Assembly: GCF_038624605.1 (NCBI RefSeq)
Contig: NZ_CP152020.1
Coordinates: forward strand, 930,001-994,000
Length of the DNA stretch: 64,000 bases
Direction: 5' to 3'
Source of the DNA: Psychrobacillus sp. FSL K6-4046
GTDB taxonomy: Bacteria; Bacillota; Bacilli; Bacillales_A; Planococcaceae
The position numbers and the translations under genes were made by a program. Positions 42,408 to 51,176 of the stretch are shown here, piece by piece (position 1 is the stretch's first letter; the number at the start of each line of letters is the position of its first letter). The notes under the pieces are model-generated. The model did not search any database. It saw only the letters and a program-made list of their open reading frames with translations, and had not been told where the DNA came from.

Positions 42408-43112
42408 TTATAACCGACATTTAAAAATTCTAAAGCCTATCATGTTTCCAAAATCAGTTAAAAATTGATTATGCTCATCCCAGACGTCATATAGTGTCAT
42501 GTCAATATAACTGGATGGATTCATGTCTTCTATTTCTACTGCGTTCATATCGGCTGGGTTTTCTAAAACTTCTATATGTGAAAAACCAGCCTTTTTTAAA
42601 ATTTCTTTCCACTCTTCCTCATCCATCAGTTGTTGGATCCCATAAAGCTCCATCACTTTATGCTTTACTTCCTCCGAAGCATCGGAAGATCCCGTCATTT
42701 CAATCAACAGTAGCTTTCCATCCTTTTTTAATAGACGAGCAGCCTCCCTCAACGCTAGTGCAATATCCGTAAAAACAAGCACCGATTCAGAAATAATAAC
42801 GTCAAATGAGTCGCTTTCTAATGGTAGACACGTAATATCTCCTTCGATTAGGCGAACGTCAGCCTCCAATGGTTTAAACCTTTCTCTCGCCTTCTCAATC
42901 ATAATCGGATGATTATCGACCGCAGTTACCTTGCACCCATATTTTGTAGCTAAGAAAGCGGAGGTCTTTCCTGTACCGCACCCTATATCTAATACTGACT
43001 GAGCTGCCTGAATTTTTTCTTTCCCTAATATAAATTGTGTTAATCCAAATCCTCCGGGATGCGCACTTCCAATTCCAAAATAAGATAGTAAATCTAGGTA
43101 TTTATTTGACAT
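42408..43112 (-). CDS. Class I SAM-dependent methyltransferase
   Basis: A 234-residue methyltransferase. Motif I is VLDIGCGTGKTSAFLA (about 40-55), the acidic residue follows in VTAVDNHPIMIEKARERF, and the post-I motifs are EGDITCLPLESDSFDVIISESVLVF and LLKKDGKLLLIEMTG. It belongs to the Methyltransf_11/25-type group acting on small molecules or lipids; the acceptor cannot be named. GGAGGTTGC precedes ATG 43112. Confidence 0.85.
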   Translation of the reverse strand: MSNKYLDLLSYFGIGSAHPGGFGLTQFILGKEKIQAAQSVLDIGCGTGKTSAFLATKYGCKVTAVDNHPIMIEKARERFKPLEADVRLIEGDITCLPLESDSFDVIISESVLVFTDIALALREAARLLKKDGKLLLIEMTGSSDASEEVKHKVMELYGIQQLMDEEEWKEILKKAGFSHIEVLENPADMNAVEIEDMNPSSYIDMTLYDVWDEHNQFLTDFGNMIGFRIFKCRL

Positions 43113-43243
43113 GAAGCAACCTCCTAAATTAGTTACAATAGCATATGCACAAAAAGACTAATCTGCTAGGTTGATTAAAGGAAAAACAGTAGGTTAAAGA
43201 GAATTAAATAAAGAAAGAGTAATAGAAATAGGAGATTTCAAAA

Positions 43244-43792
43244 ATGGAGAATGGACCAGGAAATAGCACCATATACTTAACTGAAATGACAGATGACTAT
43301 CTGATAGATATTCATTCGTATGCATCAAAAGAAGAAGTTTGTAAATACCAACCATGGGGACCAAATAGTTTCGAGGACACTAAAGCTTATTTAGAGGAAG
43401 TTTTAGCAGAGACCAAGAAGGAAACAAGAAATAGGTACGTGTTTGCGGTTATTGATAAAGAAAATTGCAAAATGATAGGAGCAGGTGAATTATTTCATAT
43501 TGACCTGTCCAACAAAAGTGGAGAAATGGGCTATATAATACATCCAGATTTTTGGGGAAGGGGTATAGCTACCCAGGTTGCCAATATTTTAATGGATTAT
43601 GGATTTAACGATTTAAAACTTAACCGTATTTATGCTACCTGCGATGCCAGAAATAGTGCGTCTGAAAGAGTATTAAAAAAAGCTGGTATGAAACAAGAAG
43701 GATTATTAAGGGAGAATATCCTATTAAAAGATGGGTGGAGAAATTCACTTCTTTACAGCATGTTGAATCGTGAATGGAATACAAAATCATAG
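43244..43792 (+). CDS. GNAT family N-acetyltransferase, RimJ/RimL type
   Basis: A 182-residue GNAT protein of the ribosomal-protein-serine acetyltransferase type. It has GEMGYIIHPDFWGRGIATQVANILMDYGF (about 94-122), with the acetyl-CoA loop, and NRIYATCDARNSASERVLKKAGMKQEGLLREN (about 127-159). These enzymes acetylate proteins, small molecules or antibiotics; the target is unknown. Its start has only a weak AGGAG 8 bp upstream. The next gene follows after 10 bp, so they may be co-transcribed. Confidence 0.87.
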   Translation: MENGPGNSTIYLTEMTDDYLIDIHSYASKEEVCKYQPWGPNSFEDTKAYLEEVLAETKKETRNRYVFAVIDKENCKMIGAGELFHIDLSNKSGEMGYIIHPDFWGRGIATQVANILMDYGFNDLKLNRIYATCDARNSASERVLKKAGMKQEGLLRENILLKDGWRNSLLYSMLNREWNTKS

Positions 43793-43802
43793 GGGGAATA
43801 TG

Positions 43803-44207
43803 ATGGCAGATCTATTTCAAACGTCTATTGAACAATTTTCTAAAGCACACGATGACTTCATTGAGGCATGGAACGTAGCGATGTATTCAGGGGATACTGC
43901 AGGTCTTGAAATCATGACTAATAATTACTATGTTACTTTTTTTAATAGTCATGTGGAAAGACCAGAATTCTTTGACCGTCCCGAAGCTATACAGGGAATG
44001 AGAGAGTCAGTGGAAGCGTTGCAGGGTGCAAAGAAAAGATTTGAGCATCGTATTATTAGACAACGTGATCCTAACAGATTCGTTGTGTTTTATGAAATGA
44101 TTATTGAAAAGAACGGACAAGAGCTGACTCGATTCTTTACAATAGAGGATTGGGAAGAGAGGAATGGGCAATGGTTATTGAACCGAGAAGTTACTGAGCA
44201 TATTTAA
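43803..44207 (+). CDS. NTF2-like (SnoaL/DUF4440-type) protein
   Basis: A 134-residue protein with the alternating helix-strand pattern of the NTF2-like fold: DDFIEAWNVAMYSGDTAGLEIMTNNYYVTFF, then a predicted curved sheet with RFVVFYEMIIEKNGQELTRFFTIEDWEERNGQWLLNREV. Such proteins bind or isomerise small ligands. ATG 43803 lies 6 bp after AGGGGG; ATG 43800 is an alternative. Probably co-transcribed with the acetyltransferase. Confidence 0.65.
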   Translation: MADLFQTSIEQFSKAHDDFIEAWNVAMYSGDTAGLEIMTNNYYVTFFNSHVERPEFFDRPEAIQGMRESVEALQGAKKRFEHRIIRQRDPNRFVVFYEMIIEKNGQELTRFFTIEDWEERNGQWLLNREVTEHI

Positions 44208-44221
44208 GGTATGAGGAGTAG

Positions 44222-44247
44222 AGCCCCGAAAAATTTTCGGGGCTTTC
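44222..44247 (+). terminator. Terminator after the NTF2-like gene
   Basis: AGCCCCGAAAA and TTTTCGGGGCT are perfectly complementary and followed by TTTC. The stem is GC-rich at the base. Confidence 0.85.
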
Positions 44248-44297
44248 TTGTCTACCTCATAGCCGCAGTTTATCCGCTACGTCTGACACTTTCCTGT

Positions 44298-44334
44298 GGT
44301 ACGTGGTCTGAGCCAGTAGTCTCTCCCACGTGCC
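44298..44334. other. Isolated GC-rich stem-loop in a gene-free stretch
   Basis: GGTACGTGG (44298-44306) pairs with CCACGTGCC (44326-44334), eight Watson-Crick and one wobble pair, around an 19-nt loop. It lies in a 435-bp gap (44208-44642) that otherwise holds a terminator and the promoter region of the aminotransferase operon. It could be a remnant of a repeat. Confidence 0.35.
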
Positions 44335-44521
44335 TGTCCCCTAGACTAGCTATGGACCAATAGTGTTTCCCTCTATATAAAGAAAATCTCTGTACTATTT
44401 CAAGTGCCTGAAACTAGGTTGATTATGTATCCGCCTCATGTTTTCTTCTTATAGTAATGCCCAAATTCATTAAATTGAAAATTCGAGAAATTTAAACTTT
44501 TAATTTCCCTAAATTACCTAT

Positions 44522-44535
44522 TGTATAATTATACA
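44522..44535. promoter_or_regulatory. Perfect 14-bp palindrome resembling an ARG box
   Basis: TGTATAATTATACA is fully self-complementary and fits the ArgR/AhrC half-site pattern TGNATWWWWATNCA. It lies about 110 bp upstream of the aminotransferase operon, whose transporter resembles arginine/ornithine-type importers. AT-rich sequence makes chance matches possible. Confidence 0.4.
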
Positions 44536-44642
44536 TAAAGGCATATATTATATAAATATTAGAAAAATCCATTAGCTAGAAATAAAACAGATTACTAAAT
44601 TAATAGCTATCTGATAGTGGATGAAAAGTAAGGGTGAATAAG

Positions 44643-45968
44643 ATGGATAACTGGCTAAATTTATATAATAATATGGGAGATTTTTTAGCACCGAGTATGG
44701 CAAAGGATCATCCTAATATTCCAATAGTTAAAGAGGAAGGCTGCTACTATTTTGGAGCGGATGGAAAGAAATATTTAGACTTTACATCAGGTATTGCCGT
44801 TACAAATACCGGACACCGTCATCCGAAAGTAGTTCAAAGTATTAAAGATGCTGCGGATCAATTAGTTCATGGGCCTTCAGGAGTTATTATGTACGAATCG
44901 ATTCTACAGCTTTCCAAAAATCTTGGAGAAGTGTTACCAGGAGATTTAGACTGTTTCTTTTTCGCCAATAGTGGGACAGAGGCTATCGAGGGAGCATTAA
45001 AGCTAGCGAAATTTGTAACAGAGAGACCGTATGTTGTTTCATTTACGGGCTGCTTTCACGGTCGTTCACTTGGTGCACTAAGTGTCACAACGTCTAAAAG
45101 TAAGTATCGAAAATTTTTACAGCCATCTCATTTATCGTACCAGATTCCTTATGCAGACGCGAAGAGCTGTCCAGAGGGAATGGATCCAGAAGTATATTGT
45201 GTAGAGCAGCTAGATAAAGACTTTAAGAGACTCTTTAAGCACCAAGTAACTCCAGAAGAAGTTGCTTGCGTTATTTTAGAGCCAGTACTAGGTGAGGGTG
45301 GATACATTATCCCTCCTAAATCATGGGTGAAGCGAATTCGAGAAATTTGCGATGAGCATGGAATCTTATTAATATTTGATGAGGTTCAAACTGGTTTCGG
45401 AAGAACAGGAGAATGGTTTGCTGCACAATATTTCGAGGTTACTCCCGATATTATGGCCATTGCAAAGGGAATTGCGTCTGGTTTACCTTTAAGTGCAACC
45501 GTTGCTTCTAAGGAATTAATGAAGAAGTGGCCATTAGGAATGCATGGGACAACATTCGGTGGAAATCCCATTGCTTGTTCAGTTGCCTTAACTACACTAG
45601 AAATTCTCCATGAAGAGAACCTAGTAGAAAACTCTAAAGTTGTAGGAGCATATGCAACTGAAAAGTTAAACGTGCTAAAAGAAAAATATCCAATCATTAG
45701 CGATGTCCGTTCTGTCGGTTTAATGATTGGTATCGAAATCTCTAATATAGAAACTGGAGAGCCAGATGGACAAGCCGTGATGAAAATTCTTGACTATGCA
45801 CTAGAAGAAGGCGTGCTCTTCTATCTTTGTGGAAACGTCGGTGAAGTAATCCGTATGATACCTCCATTAACGGTAACAAAGGAACAAATTGATGATGGCT
45901 TAACAATGCTTGAAAAAGCAATTATTCGATATACAAATGAAATAAAAATAAATGAGATAAAGGGGTAA
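44643..45968 (+). CDS. Class III PLP-dependent aminotransferase (GabT/ArgD-like)
   Basis: A 441-residue omega-aminotransferase-type enzyme. Recognisable elements are [46 protein letters not shown], the active-site aspartate in [13 protein letters not shown] and the PLP lysine in [15 protein letters not shown]. The group includes 4-aminobutyrate, acetylornithine and ornithine aminotransferases. ATG 44643 follows AAGGG. The three genes of a polar amino acid importer follow directly, so the enzyme probably starts breakdown of the imported compound, perhaps arginine-, ornithine- or diamino-acid-related. Confidence 0.85.
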   Translation: MDNWLNLYNNMGDFLAPSMAKDHPNIPIVKEEGCYYFGADGKKYLDFTSGIAVTNTGHRHPKVVQSIKDAADQLVHGPSGVIMYESILQLSKNLGEVLPGDLDCFFFANSGTEAIEGALKLAKFVTERPYVVSFTGCFHGRSLGALSVTTSKSKYRKFLQPSHLSYQIPYADAKSCPEGMDPEVYCVEQLDKDFKRLFKHQVTPEEVACVILEPVLGEGGYIIPPKSWVKRIREICDEHGILLIFDEVQTGFGRTGEWFAAQYFEVTPDIMAIAKGIASGLPLSATVASKELMKKWPLGMHGTTFGGNPIACSVALTTLEILHEENLVENSKVVGAYATEKLNVLKEKYPIISDVRSVGLMIGIEISNIETGEPDGQAVMKILDYALEEGVLFYLCGNVGEVIRMIPPLTVTKEQIDDGLTMLEKAIIRYTNEIKINEIKG

Positions 45969-45974
45969 AACATT

Positions 45975-46775
45975 ATGAAAAACAAGTTATTTCTAATCAT
46001 GCTAACAATGATTATTGCTTTACTAGCTGCTTGTGGAACTAAAGACGATGCGAAAGAGGATGCTGGATCGGGTTCTACACCTTCTGAGGAATTACCAGTA
46101 TTAAAAATGGGGACTTCAGCTGACTATCCACCATTTGAATTTATCGATCCAACAAAGAGCGAAGAGATTATTGGTTTTGATATTGACCTATCCAATTTAA
46201 TCGCTGAAAAGCTAGGATATAAGATTGAAGTAGAAAACATTGATTTCAACGGATTAATCCCAGCGATACAAGCAGGTAAATTAGACTTCGTATTAGCAGG
46301 AATGTCACCAACAGAAGAACGCGATGAAGTTGTAGATTTTTCTATCCCTTACAACGAAACAGTACAAATGGTAGTGACTAAAAAAGACAGTGGTATTAAA
46401 ACAGTGGAAGACTTAGCTGGTAAAACAGTTGGGGTTCAAATCTCATCTGTTCAAGAAGAGCTAGCAAATGAATTAGCAGAAACAGTAGACATGAAAGTGG
46501 AGAGCCGTAACTTAATCCCAGAGGTTATTCAAGAGCTAATGACTAAGCGTTTTGATGCAGCCGTTATAGAGGATGTAGTAGCTGAAAATTATACACAGCG
46601 TAACAAAGATTTAACTTACTTCCCAATAGTAGTAGAAGAAATAGATACTAAAGCAGCAGTTTTCCCTGAAGGCAGTGAGCTGAAAGAGAAGTTTGATAAA
46701 GCTATTAATGAGTTAATTGAAGAAGGAAAAATTGACGAGCTTAGAGAAAAATGGTTTGTAGTAGAAGCAGAATAA
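45975..46775 (+). CDS. Amino acid ABC transporter substrate-binding lipoprotein
   Basis: A 266-residue family 3 solute-binding protein with a signal peptide and lipobox (LLAACG, Cys20). The SBP_bac_3 core has LKMGTSADYPPFEFID, GFDIDLSNLIAEKLGY and LAGMSPTEERDEVVDFSIPY. The second-domain segment SGIKTVEDLAGKTVGVQISSVQEELA is typical of basic amino acid binders such as ArtP-like proteins, but specificity is not certain. It is 6 bp after the aminotransferase stop and followed by permease and ATPase. Confidence 0.88.
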   Translation: MKNKLFLIMLTMIIALLAACGTKDDAKEDAGSGSTPSEELPVLKMGTSADYPPFEFIDPTKSEEIIGFDIDLSNLIAEKLGYKIEVENIDFNGLIPAIQAGKLDFVLAGMSPTEERDEVVDFSIPYNETVQMVVTKKDSGIKTVEDLAGKTVGVQISSVQEELANELAETVDMKVESRNLIPEVIQELMTKRFDAAVIEDVVAENYTQRNKDLTYFPIVVEEIDTKAAVFPEGSELKEKFDKAINELIEEGKIDELREKWFVVEAE

Positions 46776-46821
46776 TATAGATAAAAAATATAATAGTTTG
46801 AATAGAAAGGAGGGTAACGAT

Positions 46822-47478
46822 ATGTTAGATTTTTCTGCAGTCGTTCCCTCTATTCCTTATATTGCAAAAGGAATAGGTGTTACACTTCAAATAGTTGTGG
46901 GAGCCACAATTTTAGGTTTAATTTTAGGGATTTTGTTAGCTCTATGTAAAATAGGGAAAATAACTGTATTACGTCTATTAGCAGATTTTTATACATCTAT
47001 TTTCAGAGGAACTCCCCTTGTATTACAATTAATGATTATTTACTATGCGATTCCTCAGCTTTTTGATATTACGGTAGATCCGATGCCAGCAGCAATTATA
47101 GCATTTGGATTAAATTCAGGTGCCTATATCTCTGAAATTATTCGTGGTGGGATTAATGCTGTTGATAAGGGGCAGTTAGAGGCTTCTTTAGCTTTGGGTA
47201 TACCTTATTCGAAGATGATGAAGGATATTATTCTTCCTCAAGCGATGAAAAATATCATGCCTTCCCTTATGAATGAATTTATCACATTAACGAAGGAATC
47301 AGCGATTGTAACAGTAATTGGTGCACTAGACATTATGCGCCGTGCATACGTCGTGGGCGGATCTTCTTATCGTTACTTAGAGGCATTAATGATTGCTGGA
47401 GTGATGTACTATATCCTTACACTTATTTTATCATTCCTTGGCAAAAAGCTAGAAAAGAGGATGAGTAGAAGTGATTAA
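46822..47478 (+). CDS. Amino acid ABC transporter permease
   Basis: A 218-residue HisM/ArtQ-type permease with five predicted transmembrane helices. The EAA loop reads [24 protein letters not shown] and the conserved [15 protein letters not shown] segment is present. ATG 46822 follows AAAGGAGGG; the longer frame to 46798 is unlikely. The ATPase gene overlaps its end by 8 bp. It works with the neighbouring lipoprotein and ATPase as an importer. Confidence 0.9.
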   Translation: MLDFSAVVPSIPYIAKGIGVTLQIVVGATILGLILGILLALCKIGKITVLRLLADFYTSIFRGTPLVLQLMIIYYAIPQLFDITVDPMPAAIIAFGLNSGAYISEIIRGGINAVDKGQLEASLALGIPYSKMMKDIILPQAMKNIMPSLMNEFITLTKESAIVTVIGALDIMRRAYVVGGSSYRYLEALMIAGVMYYILTLILSFLGKKLEKRMSRSD

Positions 47479-48193
47479 AGTAGAAAAATTATATAAATCA
47501 TTTGGAAAAAATGAAGTCTTAAAAAACATATCCACTGAAATTAAGGAACAGGAAGTAATTGCAATCATAGGGCCCTCTGGTTCTGGTAAGTCTACTTTTT
47601 TACGTTGCTTGAATTTACTGGAGGAGCCTACTAGTGGTGTGATTAGTATAGGCAATGATGTTGTAACAGATAAAAAAACTAATATTATGAAGGTACGTGA
47701 AAATGTAGGAATGGTATTTCAACATTTTTATTTATTTCCTCACAAAACGGTACTAGAAAACTTAACGTATGCACCAATGAATGTTCAAGGAAAATCAAAG
47801 GAAGAGGCAATAGCTGTTGCAGATGACCTCTTACATAAAGTCGGACTCTTTGAGAAACGCTCGGAATATCCAAATCGTTTATCAGGCGGTCAAAAGCAGC
47901 GTGTAGCAATTGCCCGTGCGTTAGCAATGAACCCTTCTGTTATGTTGTTCGATGAGCCAACTTCTGCCTTAGACCCAGAGATGGTAAAAGAGGTTTTAGC
48001 TGTTATGAAGGACTTAGCAGAATCAGGTATGACAATGGTCATCGTGACACATGAGATGAACTTCGCAAAAGAAGTAGCAGACCGTATTTTATTTTTGGAT
48101 GGTGGAGTTTTAGTCGAAGACACCCCTCCTGTCGAATTCTTTAGCTCTCCAAAGTCAGAGCGTGCAAAAGAGTTTTTAGAGAAGGTTTTATAA
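47471..48193 (+). CDS. Amino acid ABC transporter ATP-binding protein
   Basis: A 240-residue GlnQ/ArtR-type ATPase. It has Walker [10 protein letters not shown], the Q-loop [16 protein letters not shown] typical of polar amino acid importers, the signature [17 protein letters not shown] and Walker [15 protein letters not shown]. The GTG start at 47471 overlaps the permease gene. It is the last gene of the four-gene operon and is followed by a terminator. Confidence 0.92.
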   Translation: MIKVEKLYKSFGKNEVLKNISTEIKEQEVIAIIGPSGSGKSTFLRCLNLLEEPTSGVISIGNDVVTDKKTNIMKVRENVGMVFQHFYLFPHKTVLENLTYAPMNVQGKSKEEAIAVADDLLHKVGLFEKRSEYPNRLSGGQKQRVAIARALAMNPSVMLFDEPTSALDPEMVKEVLAVMKDLAESGMTMVIVTHEMNFAKEVADRILFLDGGVLVEDTPPVEFFSSPKSERAKEFLEKVL

Positions 48194-48227
48194 GGATTTA
48201 AGAAATAATAAAAGCAAAGCAGACTAC

Positions 48228-48258
48228 AGCAAGCTCAAAACATTGGGCTTGCTTTTTT
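48228..48258 (+). terminator. Terminator of the aminotransferase-importer operon
   Basis: AGCAAGCTC and GGGCTTGCT pair (one G-T) around an 8-nt loop, followed by six T. Confidence 0.88.
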
Positions 48259-48588
48259 GTTGTTAATTGTAAGGGTATGAAGGGAAGGACTATTTCAGTA
48301 TTCATTTTTAAATAACCTCTAAAAACCATAAAAGCCGGCAGTCCCCAAATAATTATAATTTGAATAAGTGAATCAGTATCTATATTAATGATTCATCCAT
48401 CCCATCTACTACTGAGCAATTTATTCACAAACTGAACTATTAGTTTAAGTGTAACACTTCAAATACATTGGCACCTTACAAAAATTTACAAAACCTATAG
48501 TTTGGATAAAGCAAATTAGATTAAATAAGGATAGCTATAAAGAAAGGGATTTTACTAGCTTTGTAGAATTATAGAGGGTGATGAAATA
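48259..48588. other. Gene-free stretch upstream of the DUF2262 gene
   Basis: Contains TTAGTTTAAGTGTAACA (48440-48456), identical to a piece of the small interspersed repeat at 53831-53930. No ORF or structured RNA is recognised. The promoter of the DUF2262 gene should lie near its right end. Confidence 0.35.
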
Positions 48589-48651
48589 ATGAAAGTAAAC
48601 AATCCTCAATTTGTAAAGGGGTGTAAATATGAACAGTGGATTGAATTTTGA
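48589..48651 (+). CDS. Possible 20-residue leader ORF overlapping the DUF2262 gene
   Basis: ATG 48589 lies 8-10 bp after GAGGGTGATG and encodes MKVNNPQFVKGCKYEQWIEF before TGA at 48649. The last 23 bases overlap the start of the DUF2262 gene in another frame, and its sequence contains that gene's ribosome binding site (AAAGGGGTG). It may couple translation, or be the relic of an upstream domain. Confidence 0.35.
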   Translation: MKVNNPQFVKGCKYEQWIEF

Positions 48652-49048
48652 TGGGCTGGTCTATGACAAGGAGAGAGGAAACTATCATGGAATAGTGGAA
48701 ATAGCGACTGATTATTTTATAGATGTAACTATTTCTCCTGAGTCATATGATAAAGAACTAGTATTTAAATTAGCCGAAAATACTTTTGGGAAAATAAGAA
48801 TAAAGAATGAATCGTATAAAGAAAAAATAGCAGGGGATTTATTAAAACTACATAATGAAGTATGGAATGAAGGCAAAATAATCAGTAAGGATGAATTTAA
48901 AAAACGAATTAATATACAAGGGATTTTAATTTTTGGTGAGGGAAATGCCGAATTGTACTATGACGACGGGGACTTATTCTGGGGTCACACGATAGTAGTA
49001 GATGTTGATGAAAACGGTTTGTATCAAGAAGCTCAAATATACGGATGA
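48629..49048 (+). CDS. DUF2262 domain-containing protein
   Basis: A 139-residue protein matching the DUF2262 pattern: VTISPESYDKELVFKLAENTFGKI, a helical middle with LLKLHNEVWNEG and a C-terminal strand region ELYYDDGDLFWGHTIVVDVDENG. The family has no established function and occurs mainly as stand-alone genes or in contact-dependent toxin loci as possible immunity-like proteins. AAAGGGGTG precedes ATG 48629. Confidence 0.7.
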   Translation: MNSGLNFDGLVYDKERGNYHGIVEIATDYFIDVTISPESYDKELVFKLAENTFGKIRIKNESYKEKIAGDLLKLHNEVWNEGKIISKDEFKKRINIQGILIFGEGNAELYYDDGDLFWGHTIVVDVDENGLYQEAQIYG

Positions 49049-49078
49049 ACGAAATAATATTATGATCAGGAGGAACAT

Positions 49079-49852
49079 ATGACATTTTCCAACACTATTA
49101 GTTTAGAAAAGTCACCTAGTAATATAAAAATCAGTGTCTTAGAAAAGGAAATAAACTTACCAGACGAAATTAAGTCAAAAGTAAATCAATACTGGGAAAC
49201 GATCAACAGACAAAATACTTTTAGCAGAGGGGAGGTCTTTACTGTTCATCAAATTCAAGAAGATGAAAATGATTTATTCATTACCCTTATCCACACTGAC
49301 TATGCTCATTTTCTTTATAGTAGGAAAATGGAGTTATCAGCGGAGTACGACTGCACCGTTGTCTATCCTGCTACACTTGTCCTTACTTCGGACCAACATC
49401 TAGTTTATGGTCATATGAATGAAGGAACAGCCAATCCGGATCGAATTCAATTAGTTGCTGGTGGCTTAGACAAAAATGATTTAGAAGAAGGGCATATTAA
49501 TATACACAAAAATATAATAAGAGAGATACAAGAAGAGCTAGGTATTAACCTTACTAAAATAATGTGTTTGTCACCTTTGAGTCCATGGCTAATAAAACGT
49601 GGAGGCCAATCATTAGTTTTAATAAATCGAGTAACCATTGATTTAACTTCTCAAGAAGTAAAAGAAATACATAAACATTATAAAAATGAATTATATAGTA
49701 AAGGAGAACTTCCAGAATTCAAAAGAGTAGAAACAATTCCATTTAACAGTAGAGGGCTTAATAGATTGTTATTAAGTGATTATTGTAAGGCTGACTATAT
49801 AAATCCGCTATGTATTTATTTACTAAAGCAACTAAAAGAAAATAAAACGTGA
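49079..49852 (+). CDS. NUDIX domain protein
   Basis: A 257-residue protein with a divergent NUDIX motif (about 127-154): GGLDKNDLEEG and NIIREIQEELGI, where the metal-binding REIQEE is intact but the spacing to the first glycine is longer than the consensus. The N-terminal 100 residues (SRGEVFTVHQIQEDENDLFITL) are unlike simple NUDIX enzymes and may recognise the substrate. The substrate is unknown. AGGAGG precedes ATG 49079. Confidence 0.7.
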   Translation: MTFSNTISLEKSPSNIKISVLEKEINLPDEIKSKVNQYWETINRQNTFSRGEVFTVHQIQEDENDLFITLIHTDYAHFLYSRKMELSAEYDCTVVYPATLVLTSDQHLVYGHMNEGTANPDRIQLVAGGLDKNDLEEGHINIHKNIIREIQEELGINLTKIMCLSPLSPWLIKRGGQSLVLINRVTIDLTSQEVKEIHKHYKNELYSKGELPEFKRVETIPFNSRGLNRLLLSDYCKADYINPLCIYLLKQLKENKT

Positions 49853-49963
49853 CTCTAAACGTACTCATTGCCTATCAGGTTTATAAATAAAAAGCTAATT
49901 TATTATTAGACTTATTTTTACATAGTATAGAGAGTTATTGAATTATTTTGCGAGGAGGAAAGT

Positions 49964-50458
49964 ATGAAACGGTATAGCTTATTGTTCTTAGTTTTCTTGC
50001 TTCTATTACTAACGACTGCTTGTAATAATGAACCACAAGTAAAGGTGGAAACGATAATTTCCCCTATTAGTGATGAGGGATATGGTAGGGTTGGTGGCAC
50101 TAAGGATTTAAATGATCCAAAGCAAGAAGACTTTAAAGTATTAAAATTTAAATTTTTTATGGAAAATACGAACGCTGTTAAAGATCGTCAAATGGAAATT
50201 GATGTAGACTGGAGAAATACGTTGAATAGTATAGATGGAGTGGATCGATATTGGCATGGAAGTGGGGGTGAACAAGATAATCCAAGTGAAAATTTTGCAG
50301 AATATCAGCAAGAAGTTGTTTTTTATGCAAAAGGATTATCGGAAGAGGACATTAAAAAAGCGTTCGAGGATTCAAAAGTTACAGTTTCATGGACTGACAA
50401 TAAAGAGCTTGTAGAAAAACAGTATATAATTGCAGATTTAATAGAGTTTAAGGAGTAA
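49964..50458 (+). CDS. Hypothetical lipoprotein
   Basis: A 164-residue predicted lipoprotein: signal peptide MKRYSLLFLVFLLLLLTTAC with lipobox TTAC (Cys20), then a soluble beta-rich domain beginning KVETIISPISDEGYGRVGG. No known family was recognised. GAGGAGGAAAG precedes ATG 49964. A hairpin terminator follows. Confidence 0.68.
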   Translation: MKRYSLLFLVFLLLLLTTACNNEPQVKVETIISPISDEGYGRVGGTKDLNDPKQEDFKVLKFKFFMENTNAVKDRQMEIDVDWRNTLNSIDGVDRYWHGSGGEQDNPSENFAEYQQEVVFYAKGLSEEDIKKAFEDSKVTVSWTDNKELVEKQYIIADLIEFKE

Positions 50459-50507
50459 GAAGCACTTTTACTGGCTTAGCTAAACATTCGTTAAATTTAA
50501 GCCCTAT

Positions 50508-50560
50508 AAAAAATAGCCCCTTTTTGACATTTATATATGCAAAAGATGGGCTATTTTTTA
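50508..50560. terminator. Terminator-like hairpin after the lipoprotein gene
   Basis: AAAATAGCCC and GGGCTATTTT are complementary around a long (about 28 nt) loop and followed by T; the other side has A, so it may serve both directions. Confidence 0.6.
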
Positions 50561-50601
50561 TATAAGAATATCTCCTGAAAGCAGTAAGTGCTTTTCCCTG
50601 C

Positions 50602-51000
50602 TTACTTATCTACATCTACTTCAACCTGCATCTGACGTTTCTTAGTGAACAGCATCCCAAAAAGGAACGTCATAAAGATAATTCCCATTACAGTGATGAT
50701 GATGCATCGAACAATGTAATCAGAATCCATCGCAAAGATTACGTCTTTACGGAACCAGTTTTGGAATGGTAGACCAAAACCTAAGAGAACGGTAAAAAAG
50801 AGAAGTTTCGTCCAGATGCTTTTTCCCTTCATTTTTTTGATAGCTCCATTTACTACTAAACGAAGTAAAGCAAGACCTAAACCTACGCAAAAGAATATCA
50901 TTAGATAAGTAACTATATCGTCACCGGTAACTAGCGCTGCAATCACCAATCCTAAAGCTATAATTAATGAACCGAACATAAAAATATATTTTTTATTCAC
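50602..51000 (-). CDS. Hypothetical integral membrane protein
   Basis: A 132-residue protein with four predicted transmembrane helices (about 7-25, 29-49, 63-80 and 97-117) and a short charged C-terminal tail (KKRQMQVEVDVDK). Not recognised as a named family. The start ATG 51000 follows AAAGGAG. Confidence 0.6.
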   Translation of the reverse strand: MNKKYIFMFGSLIIALGLVIAALVTGDDIVTYLMIFFCVGLGLALLRLVVNGAIKKMKGKSIWTKLLFFTVLLGFGLPFQNWFRKDVIFAMDSDYIVRCIIITVMGIIFMTFLFGMLFTKKRQMQVEVDVDK

Positions 51001-51133
51001 TTAACATTCTCCTTTATAATAAAGTACTGAACAACGTGTTGATTGTTTGCTTTATTATCATATGAAATTAGAGAGTAGAAAGCAATCGACAGATTTTTAG
51101 AAACTGTTTAGTGATTACTTTTTAAGTATTAAC

Positions 51134-51171
51134 AAAAAAAAGAGAGTTATGACAATGTCATGACTCTCTTT
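51134..51171 (-). terminator. Terminator of the C39-like lipoprotein gene
   Basis: The stem AAGAGAGTTATGAC pairs with GTCATGACTCTCTT around AAT, with one mismatch. On the minus strand seven T follow. Confidence 0.85.
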
Positions 51172-51176
51172 TAAAT

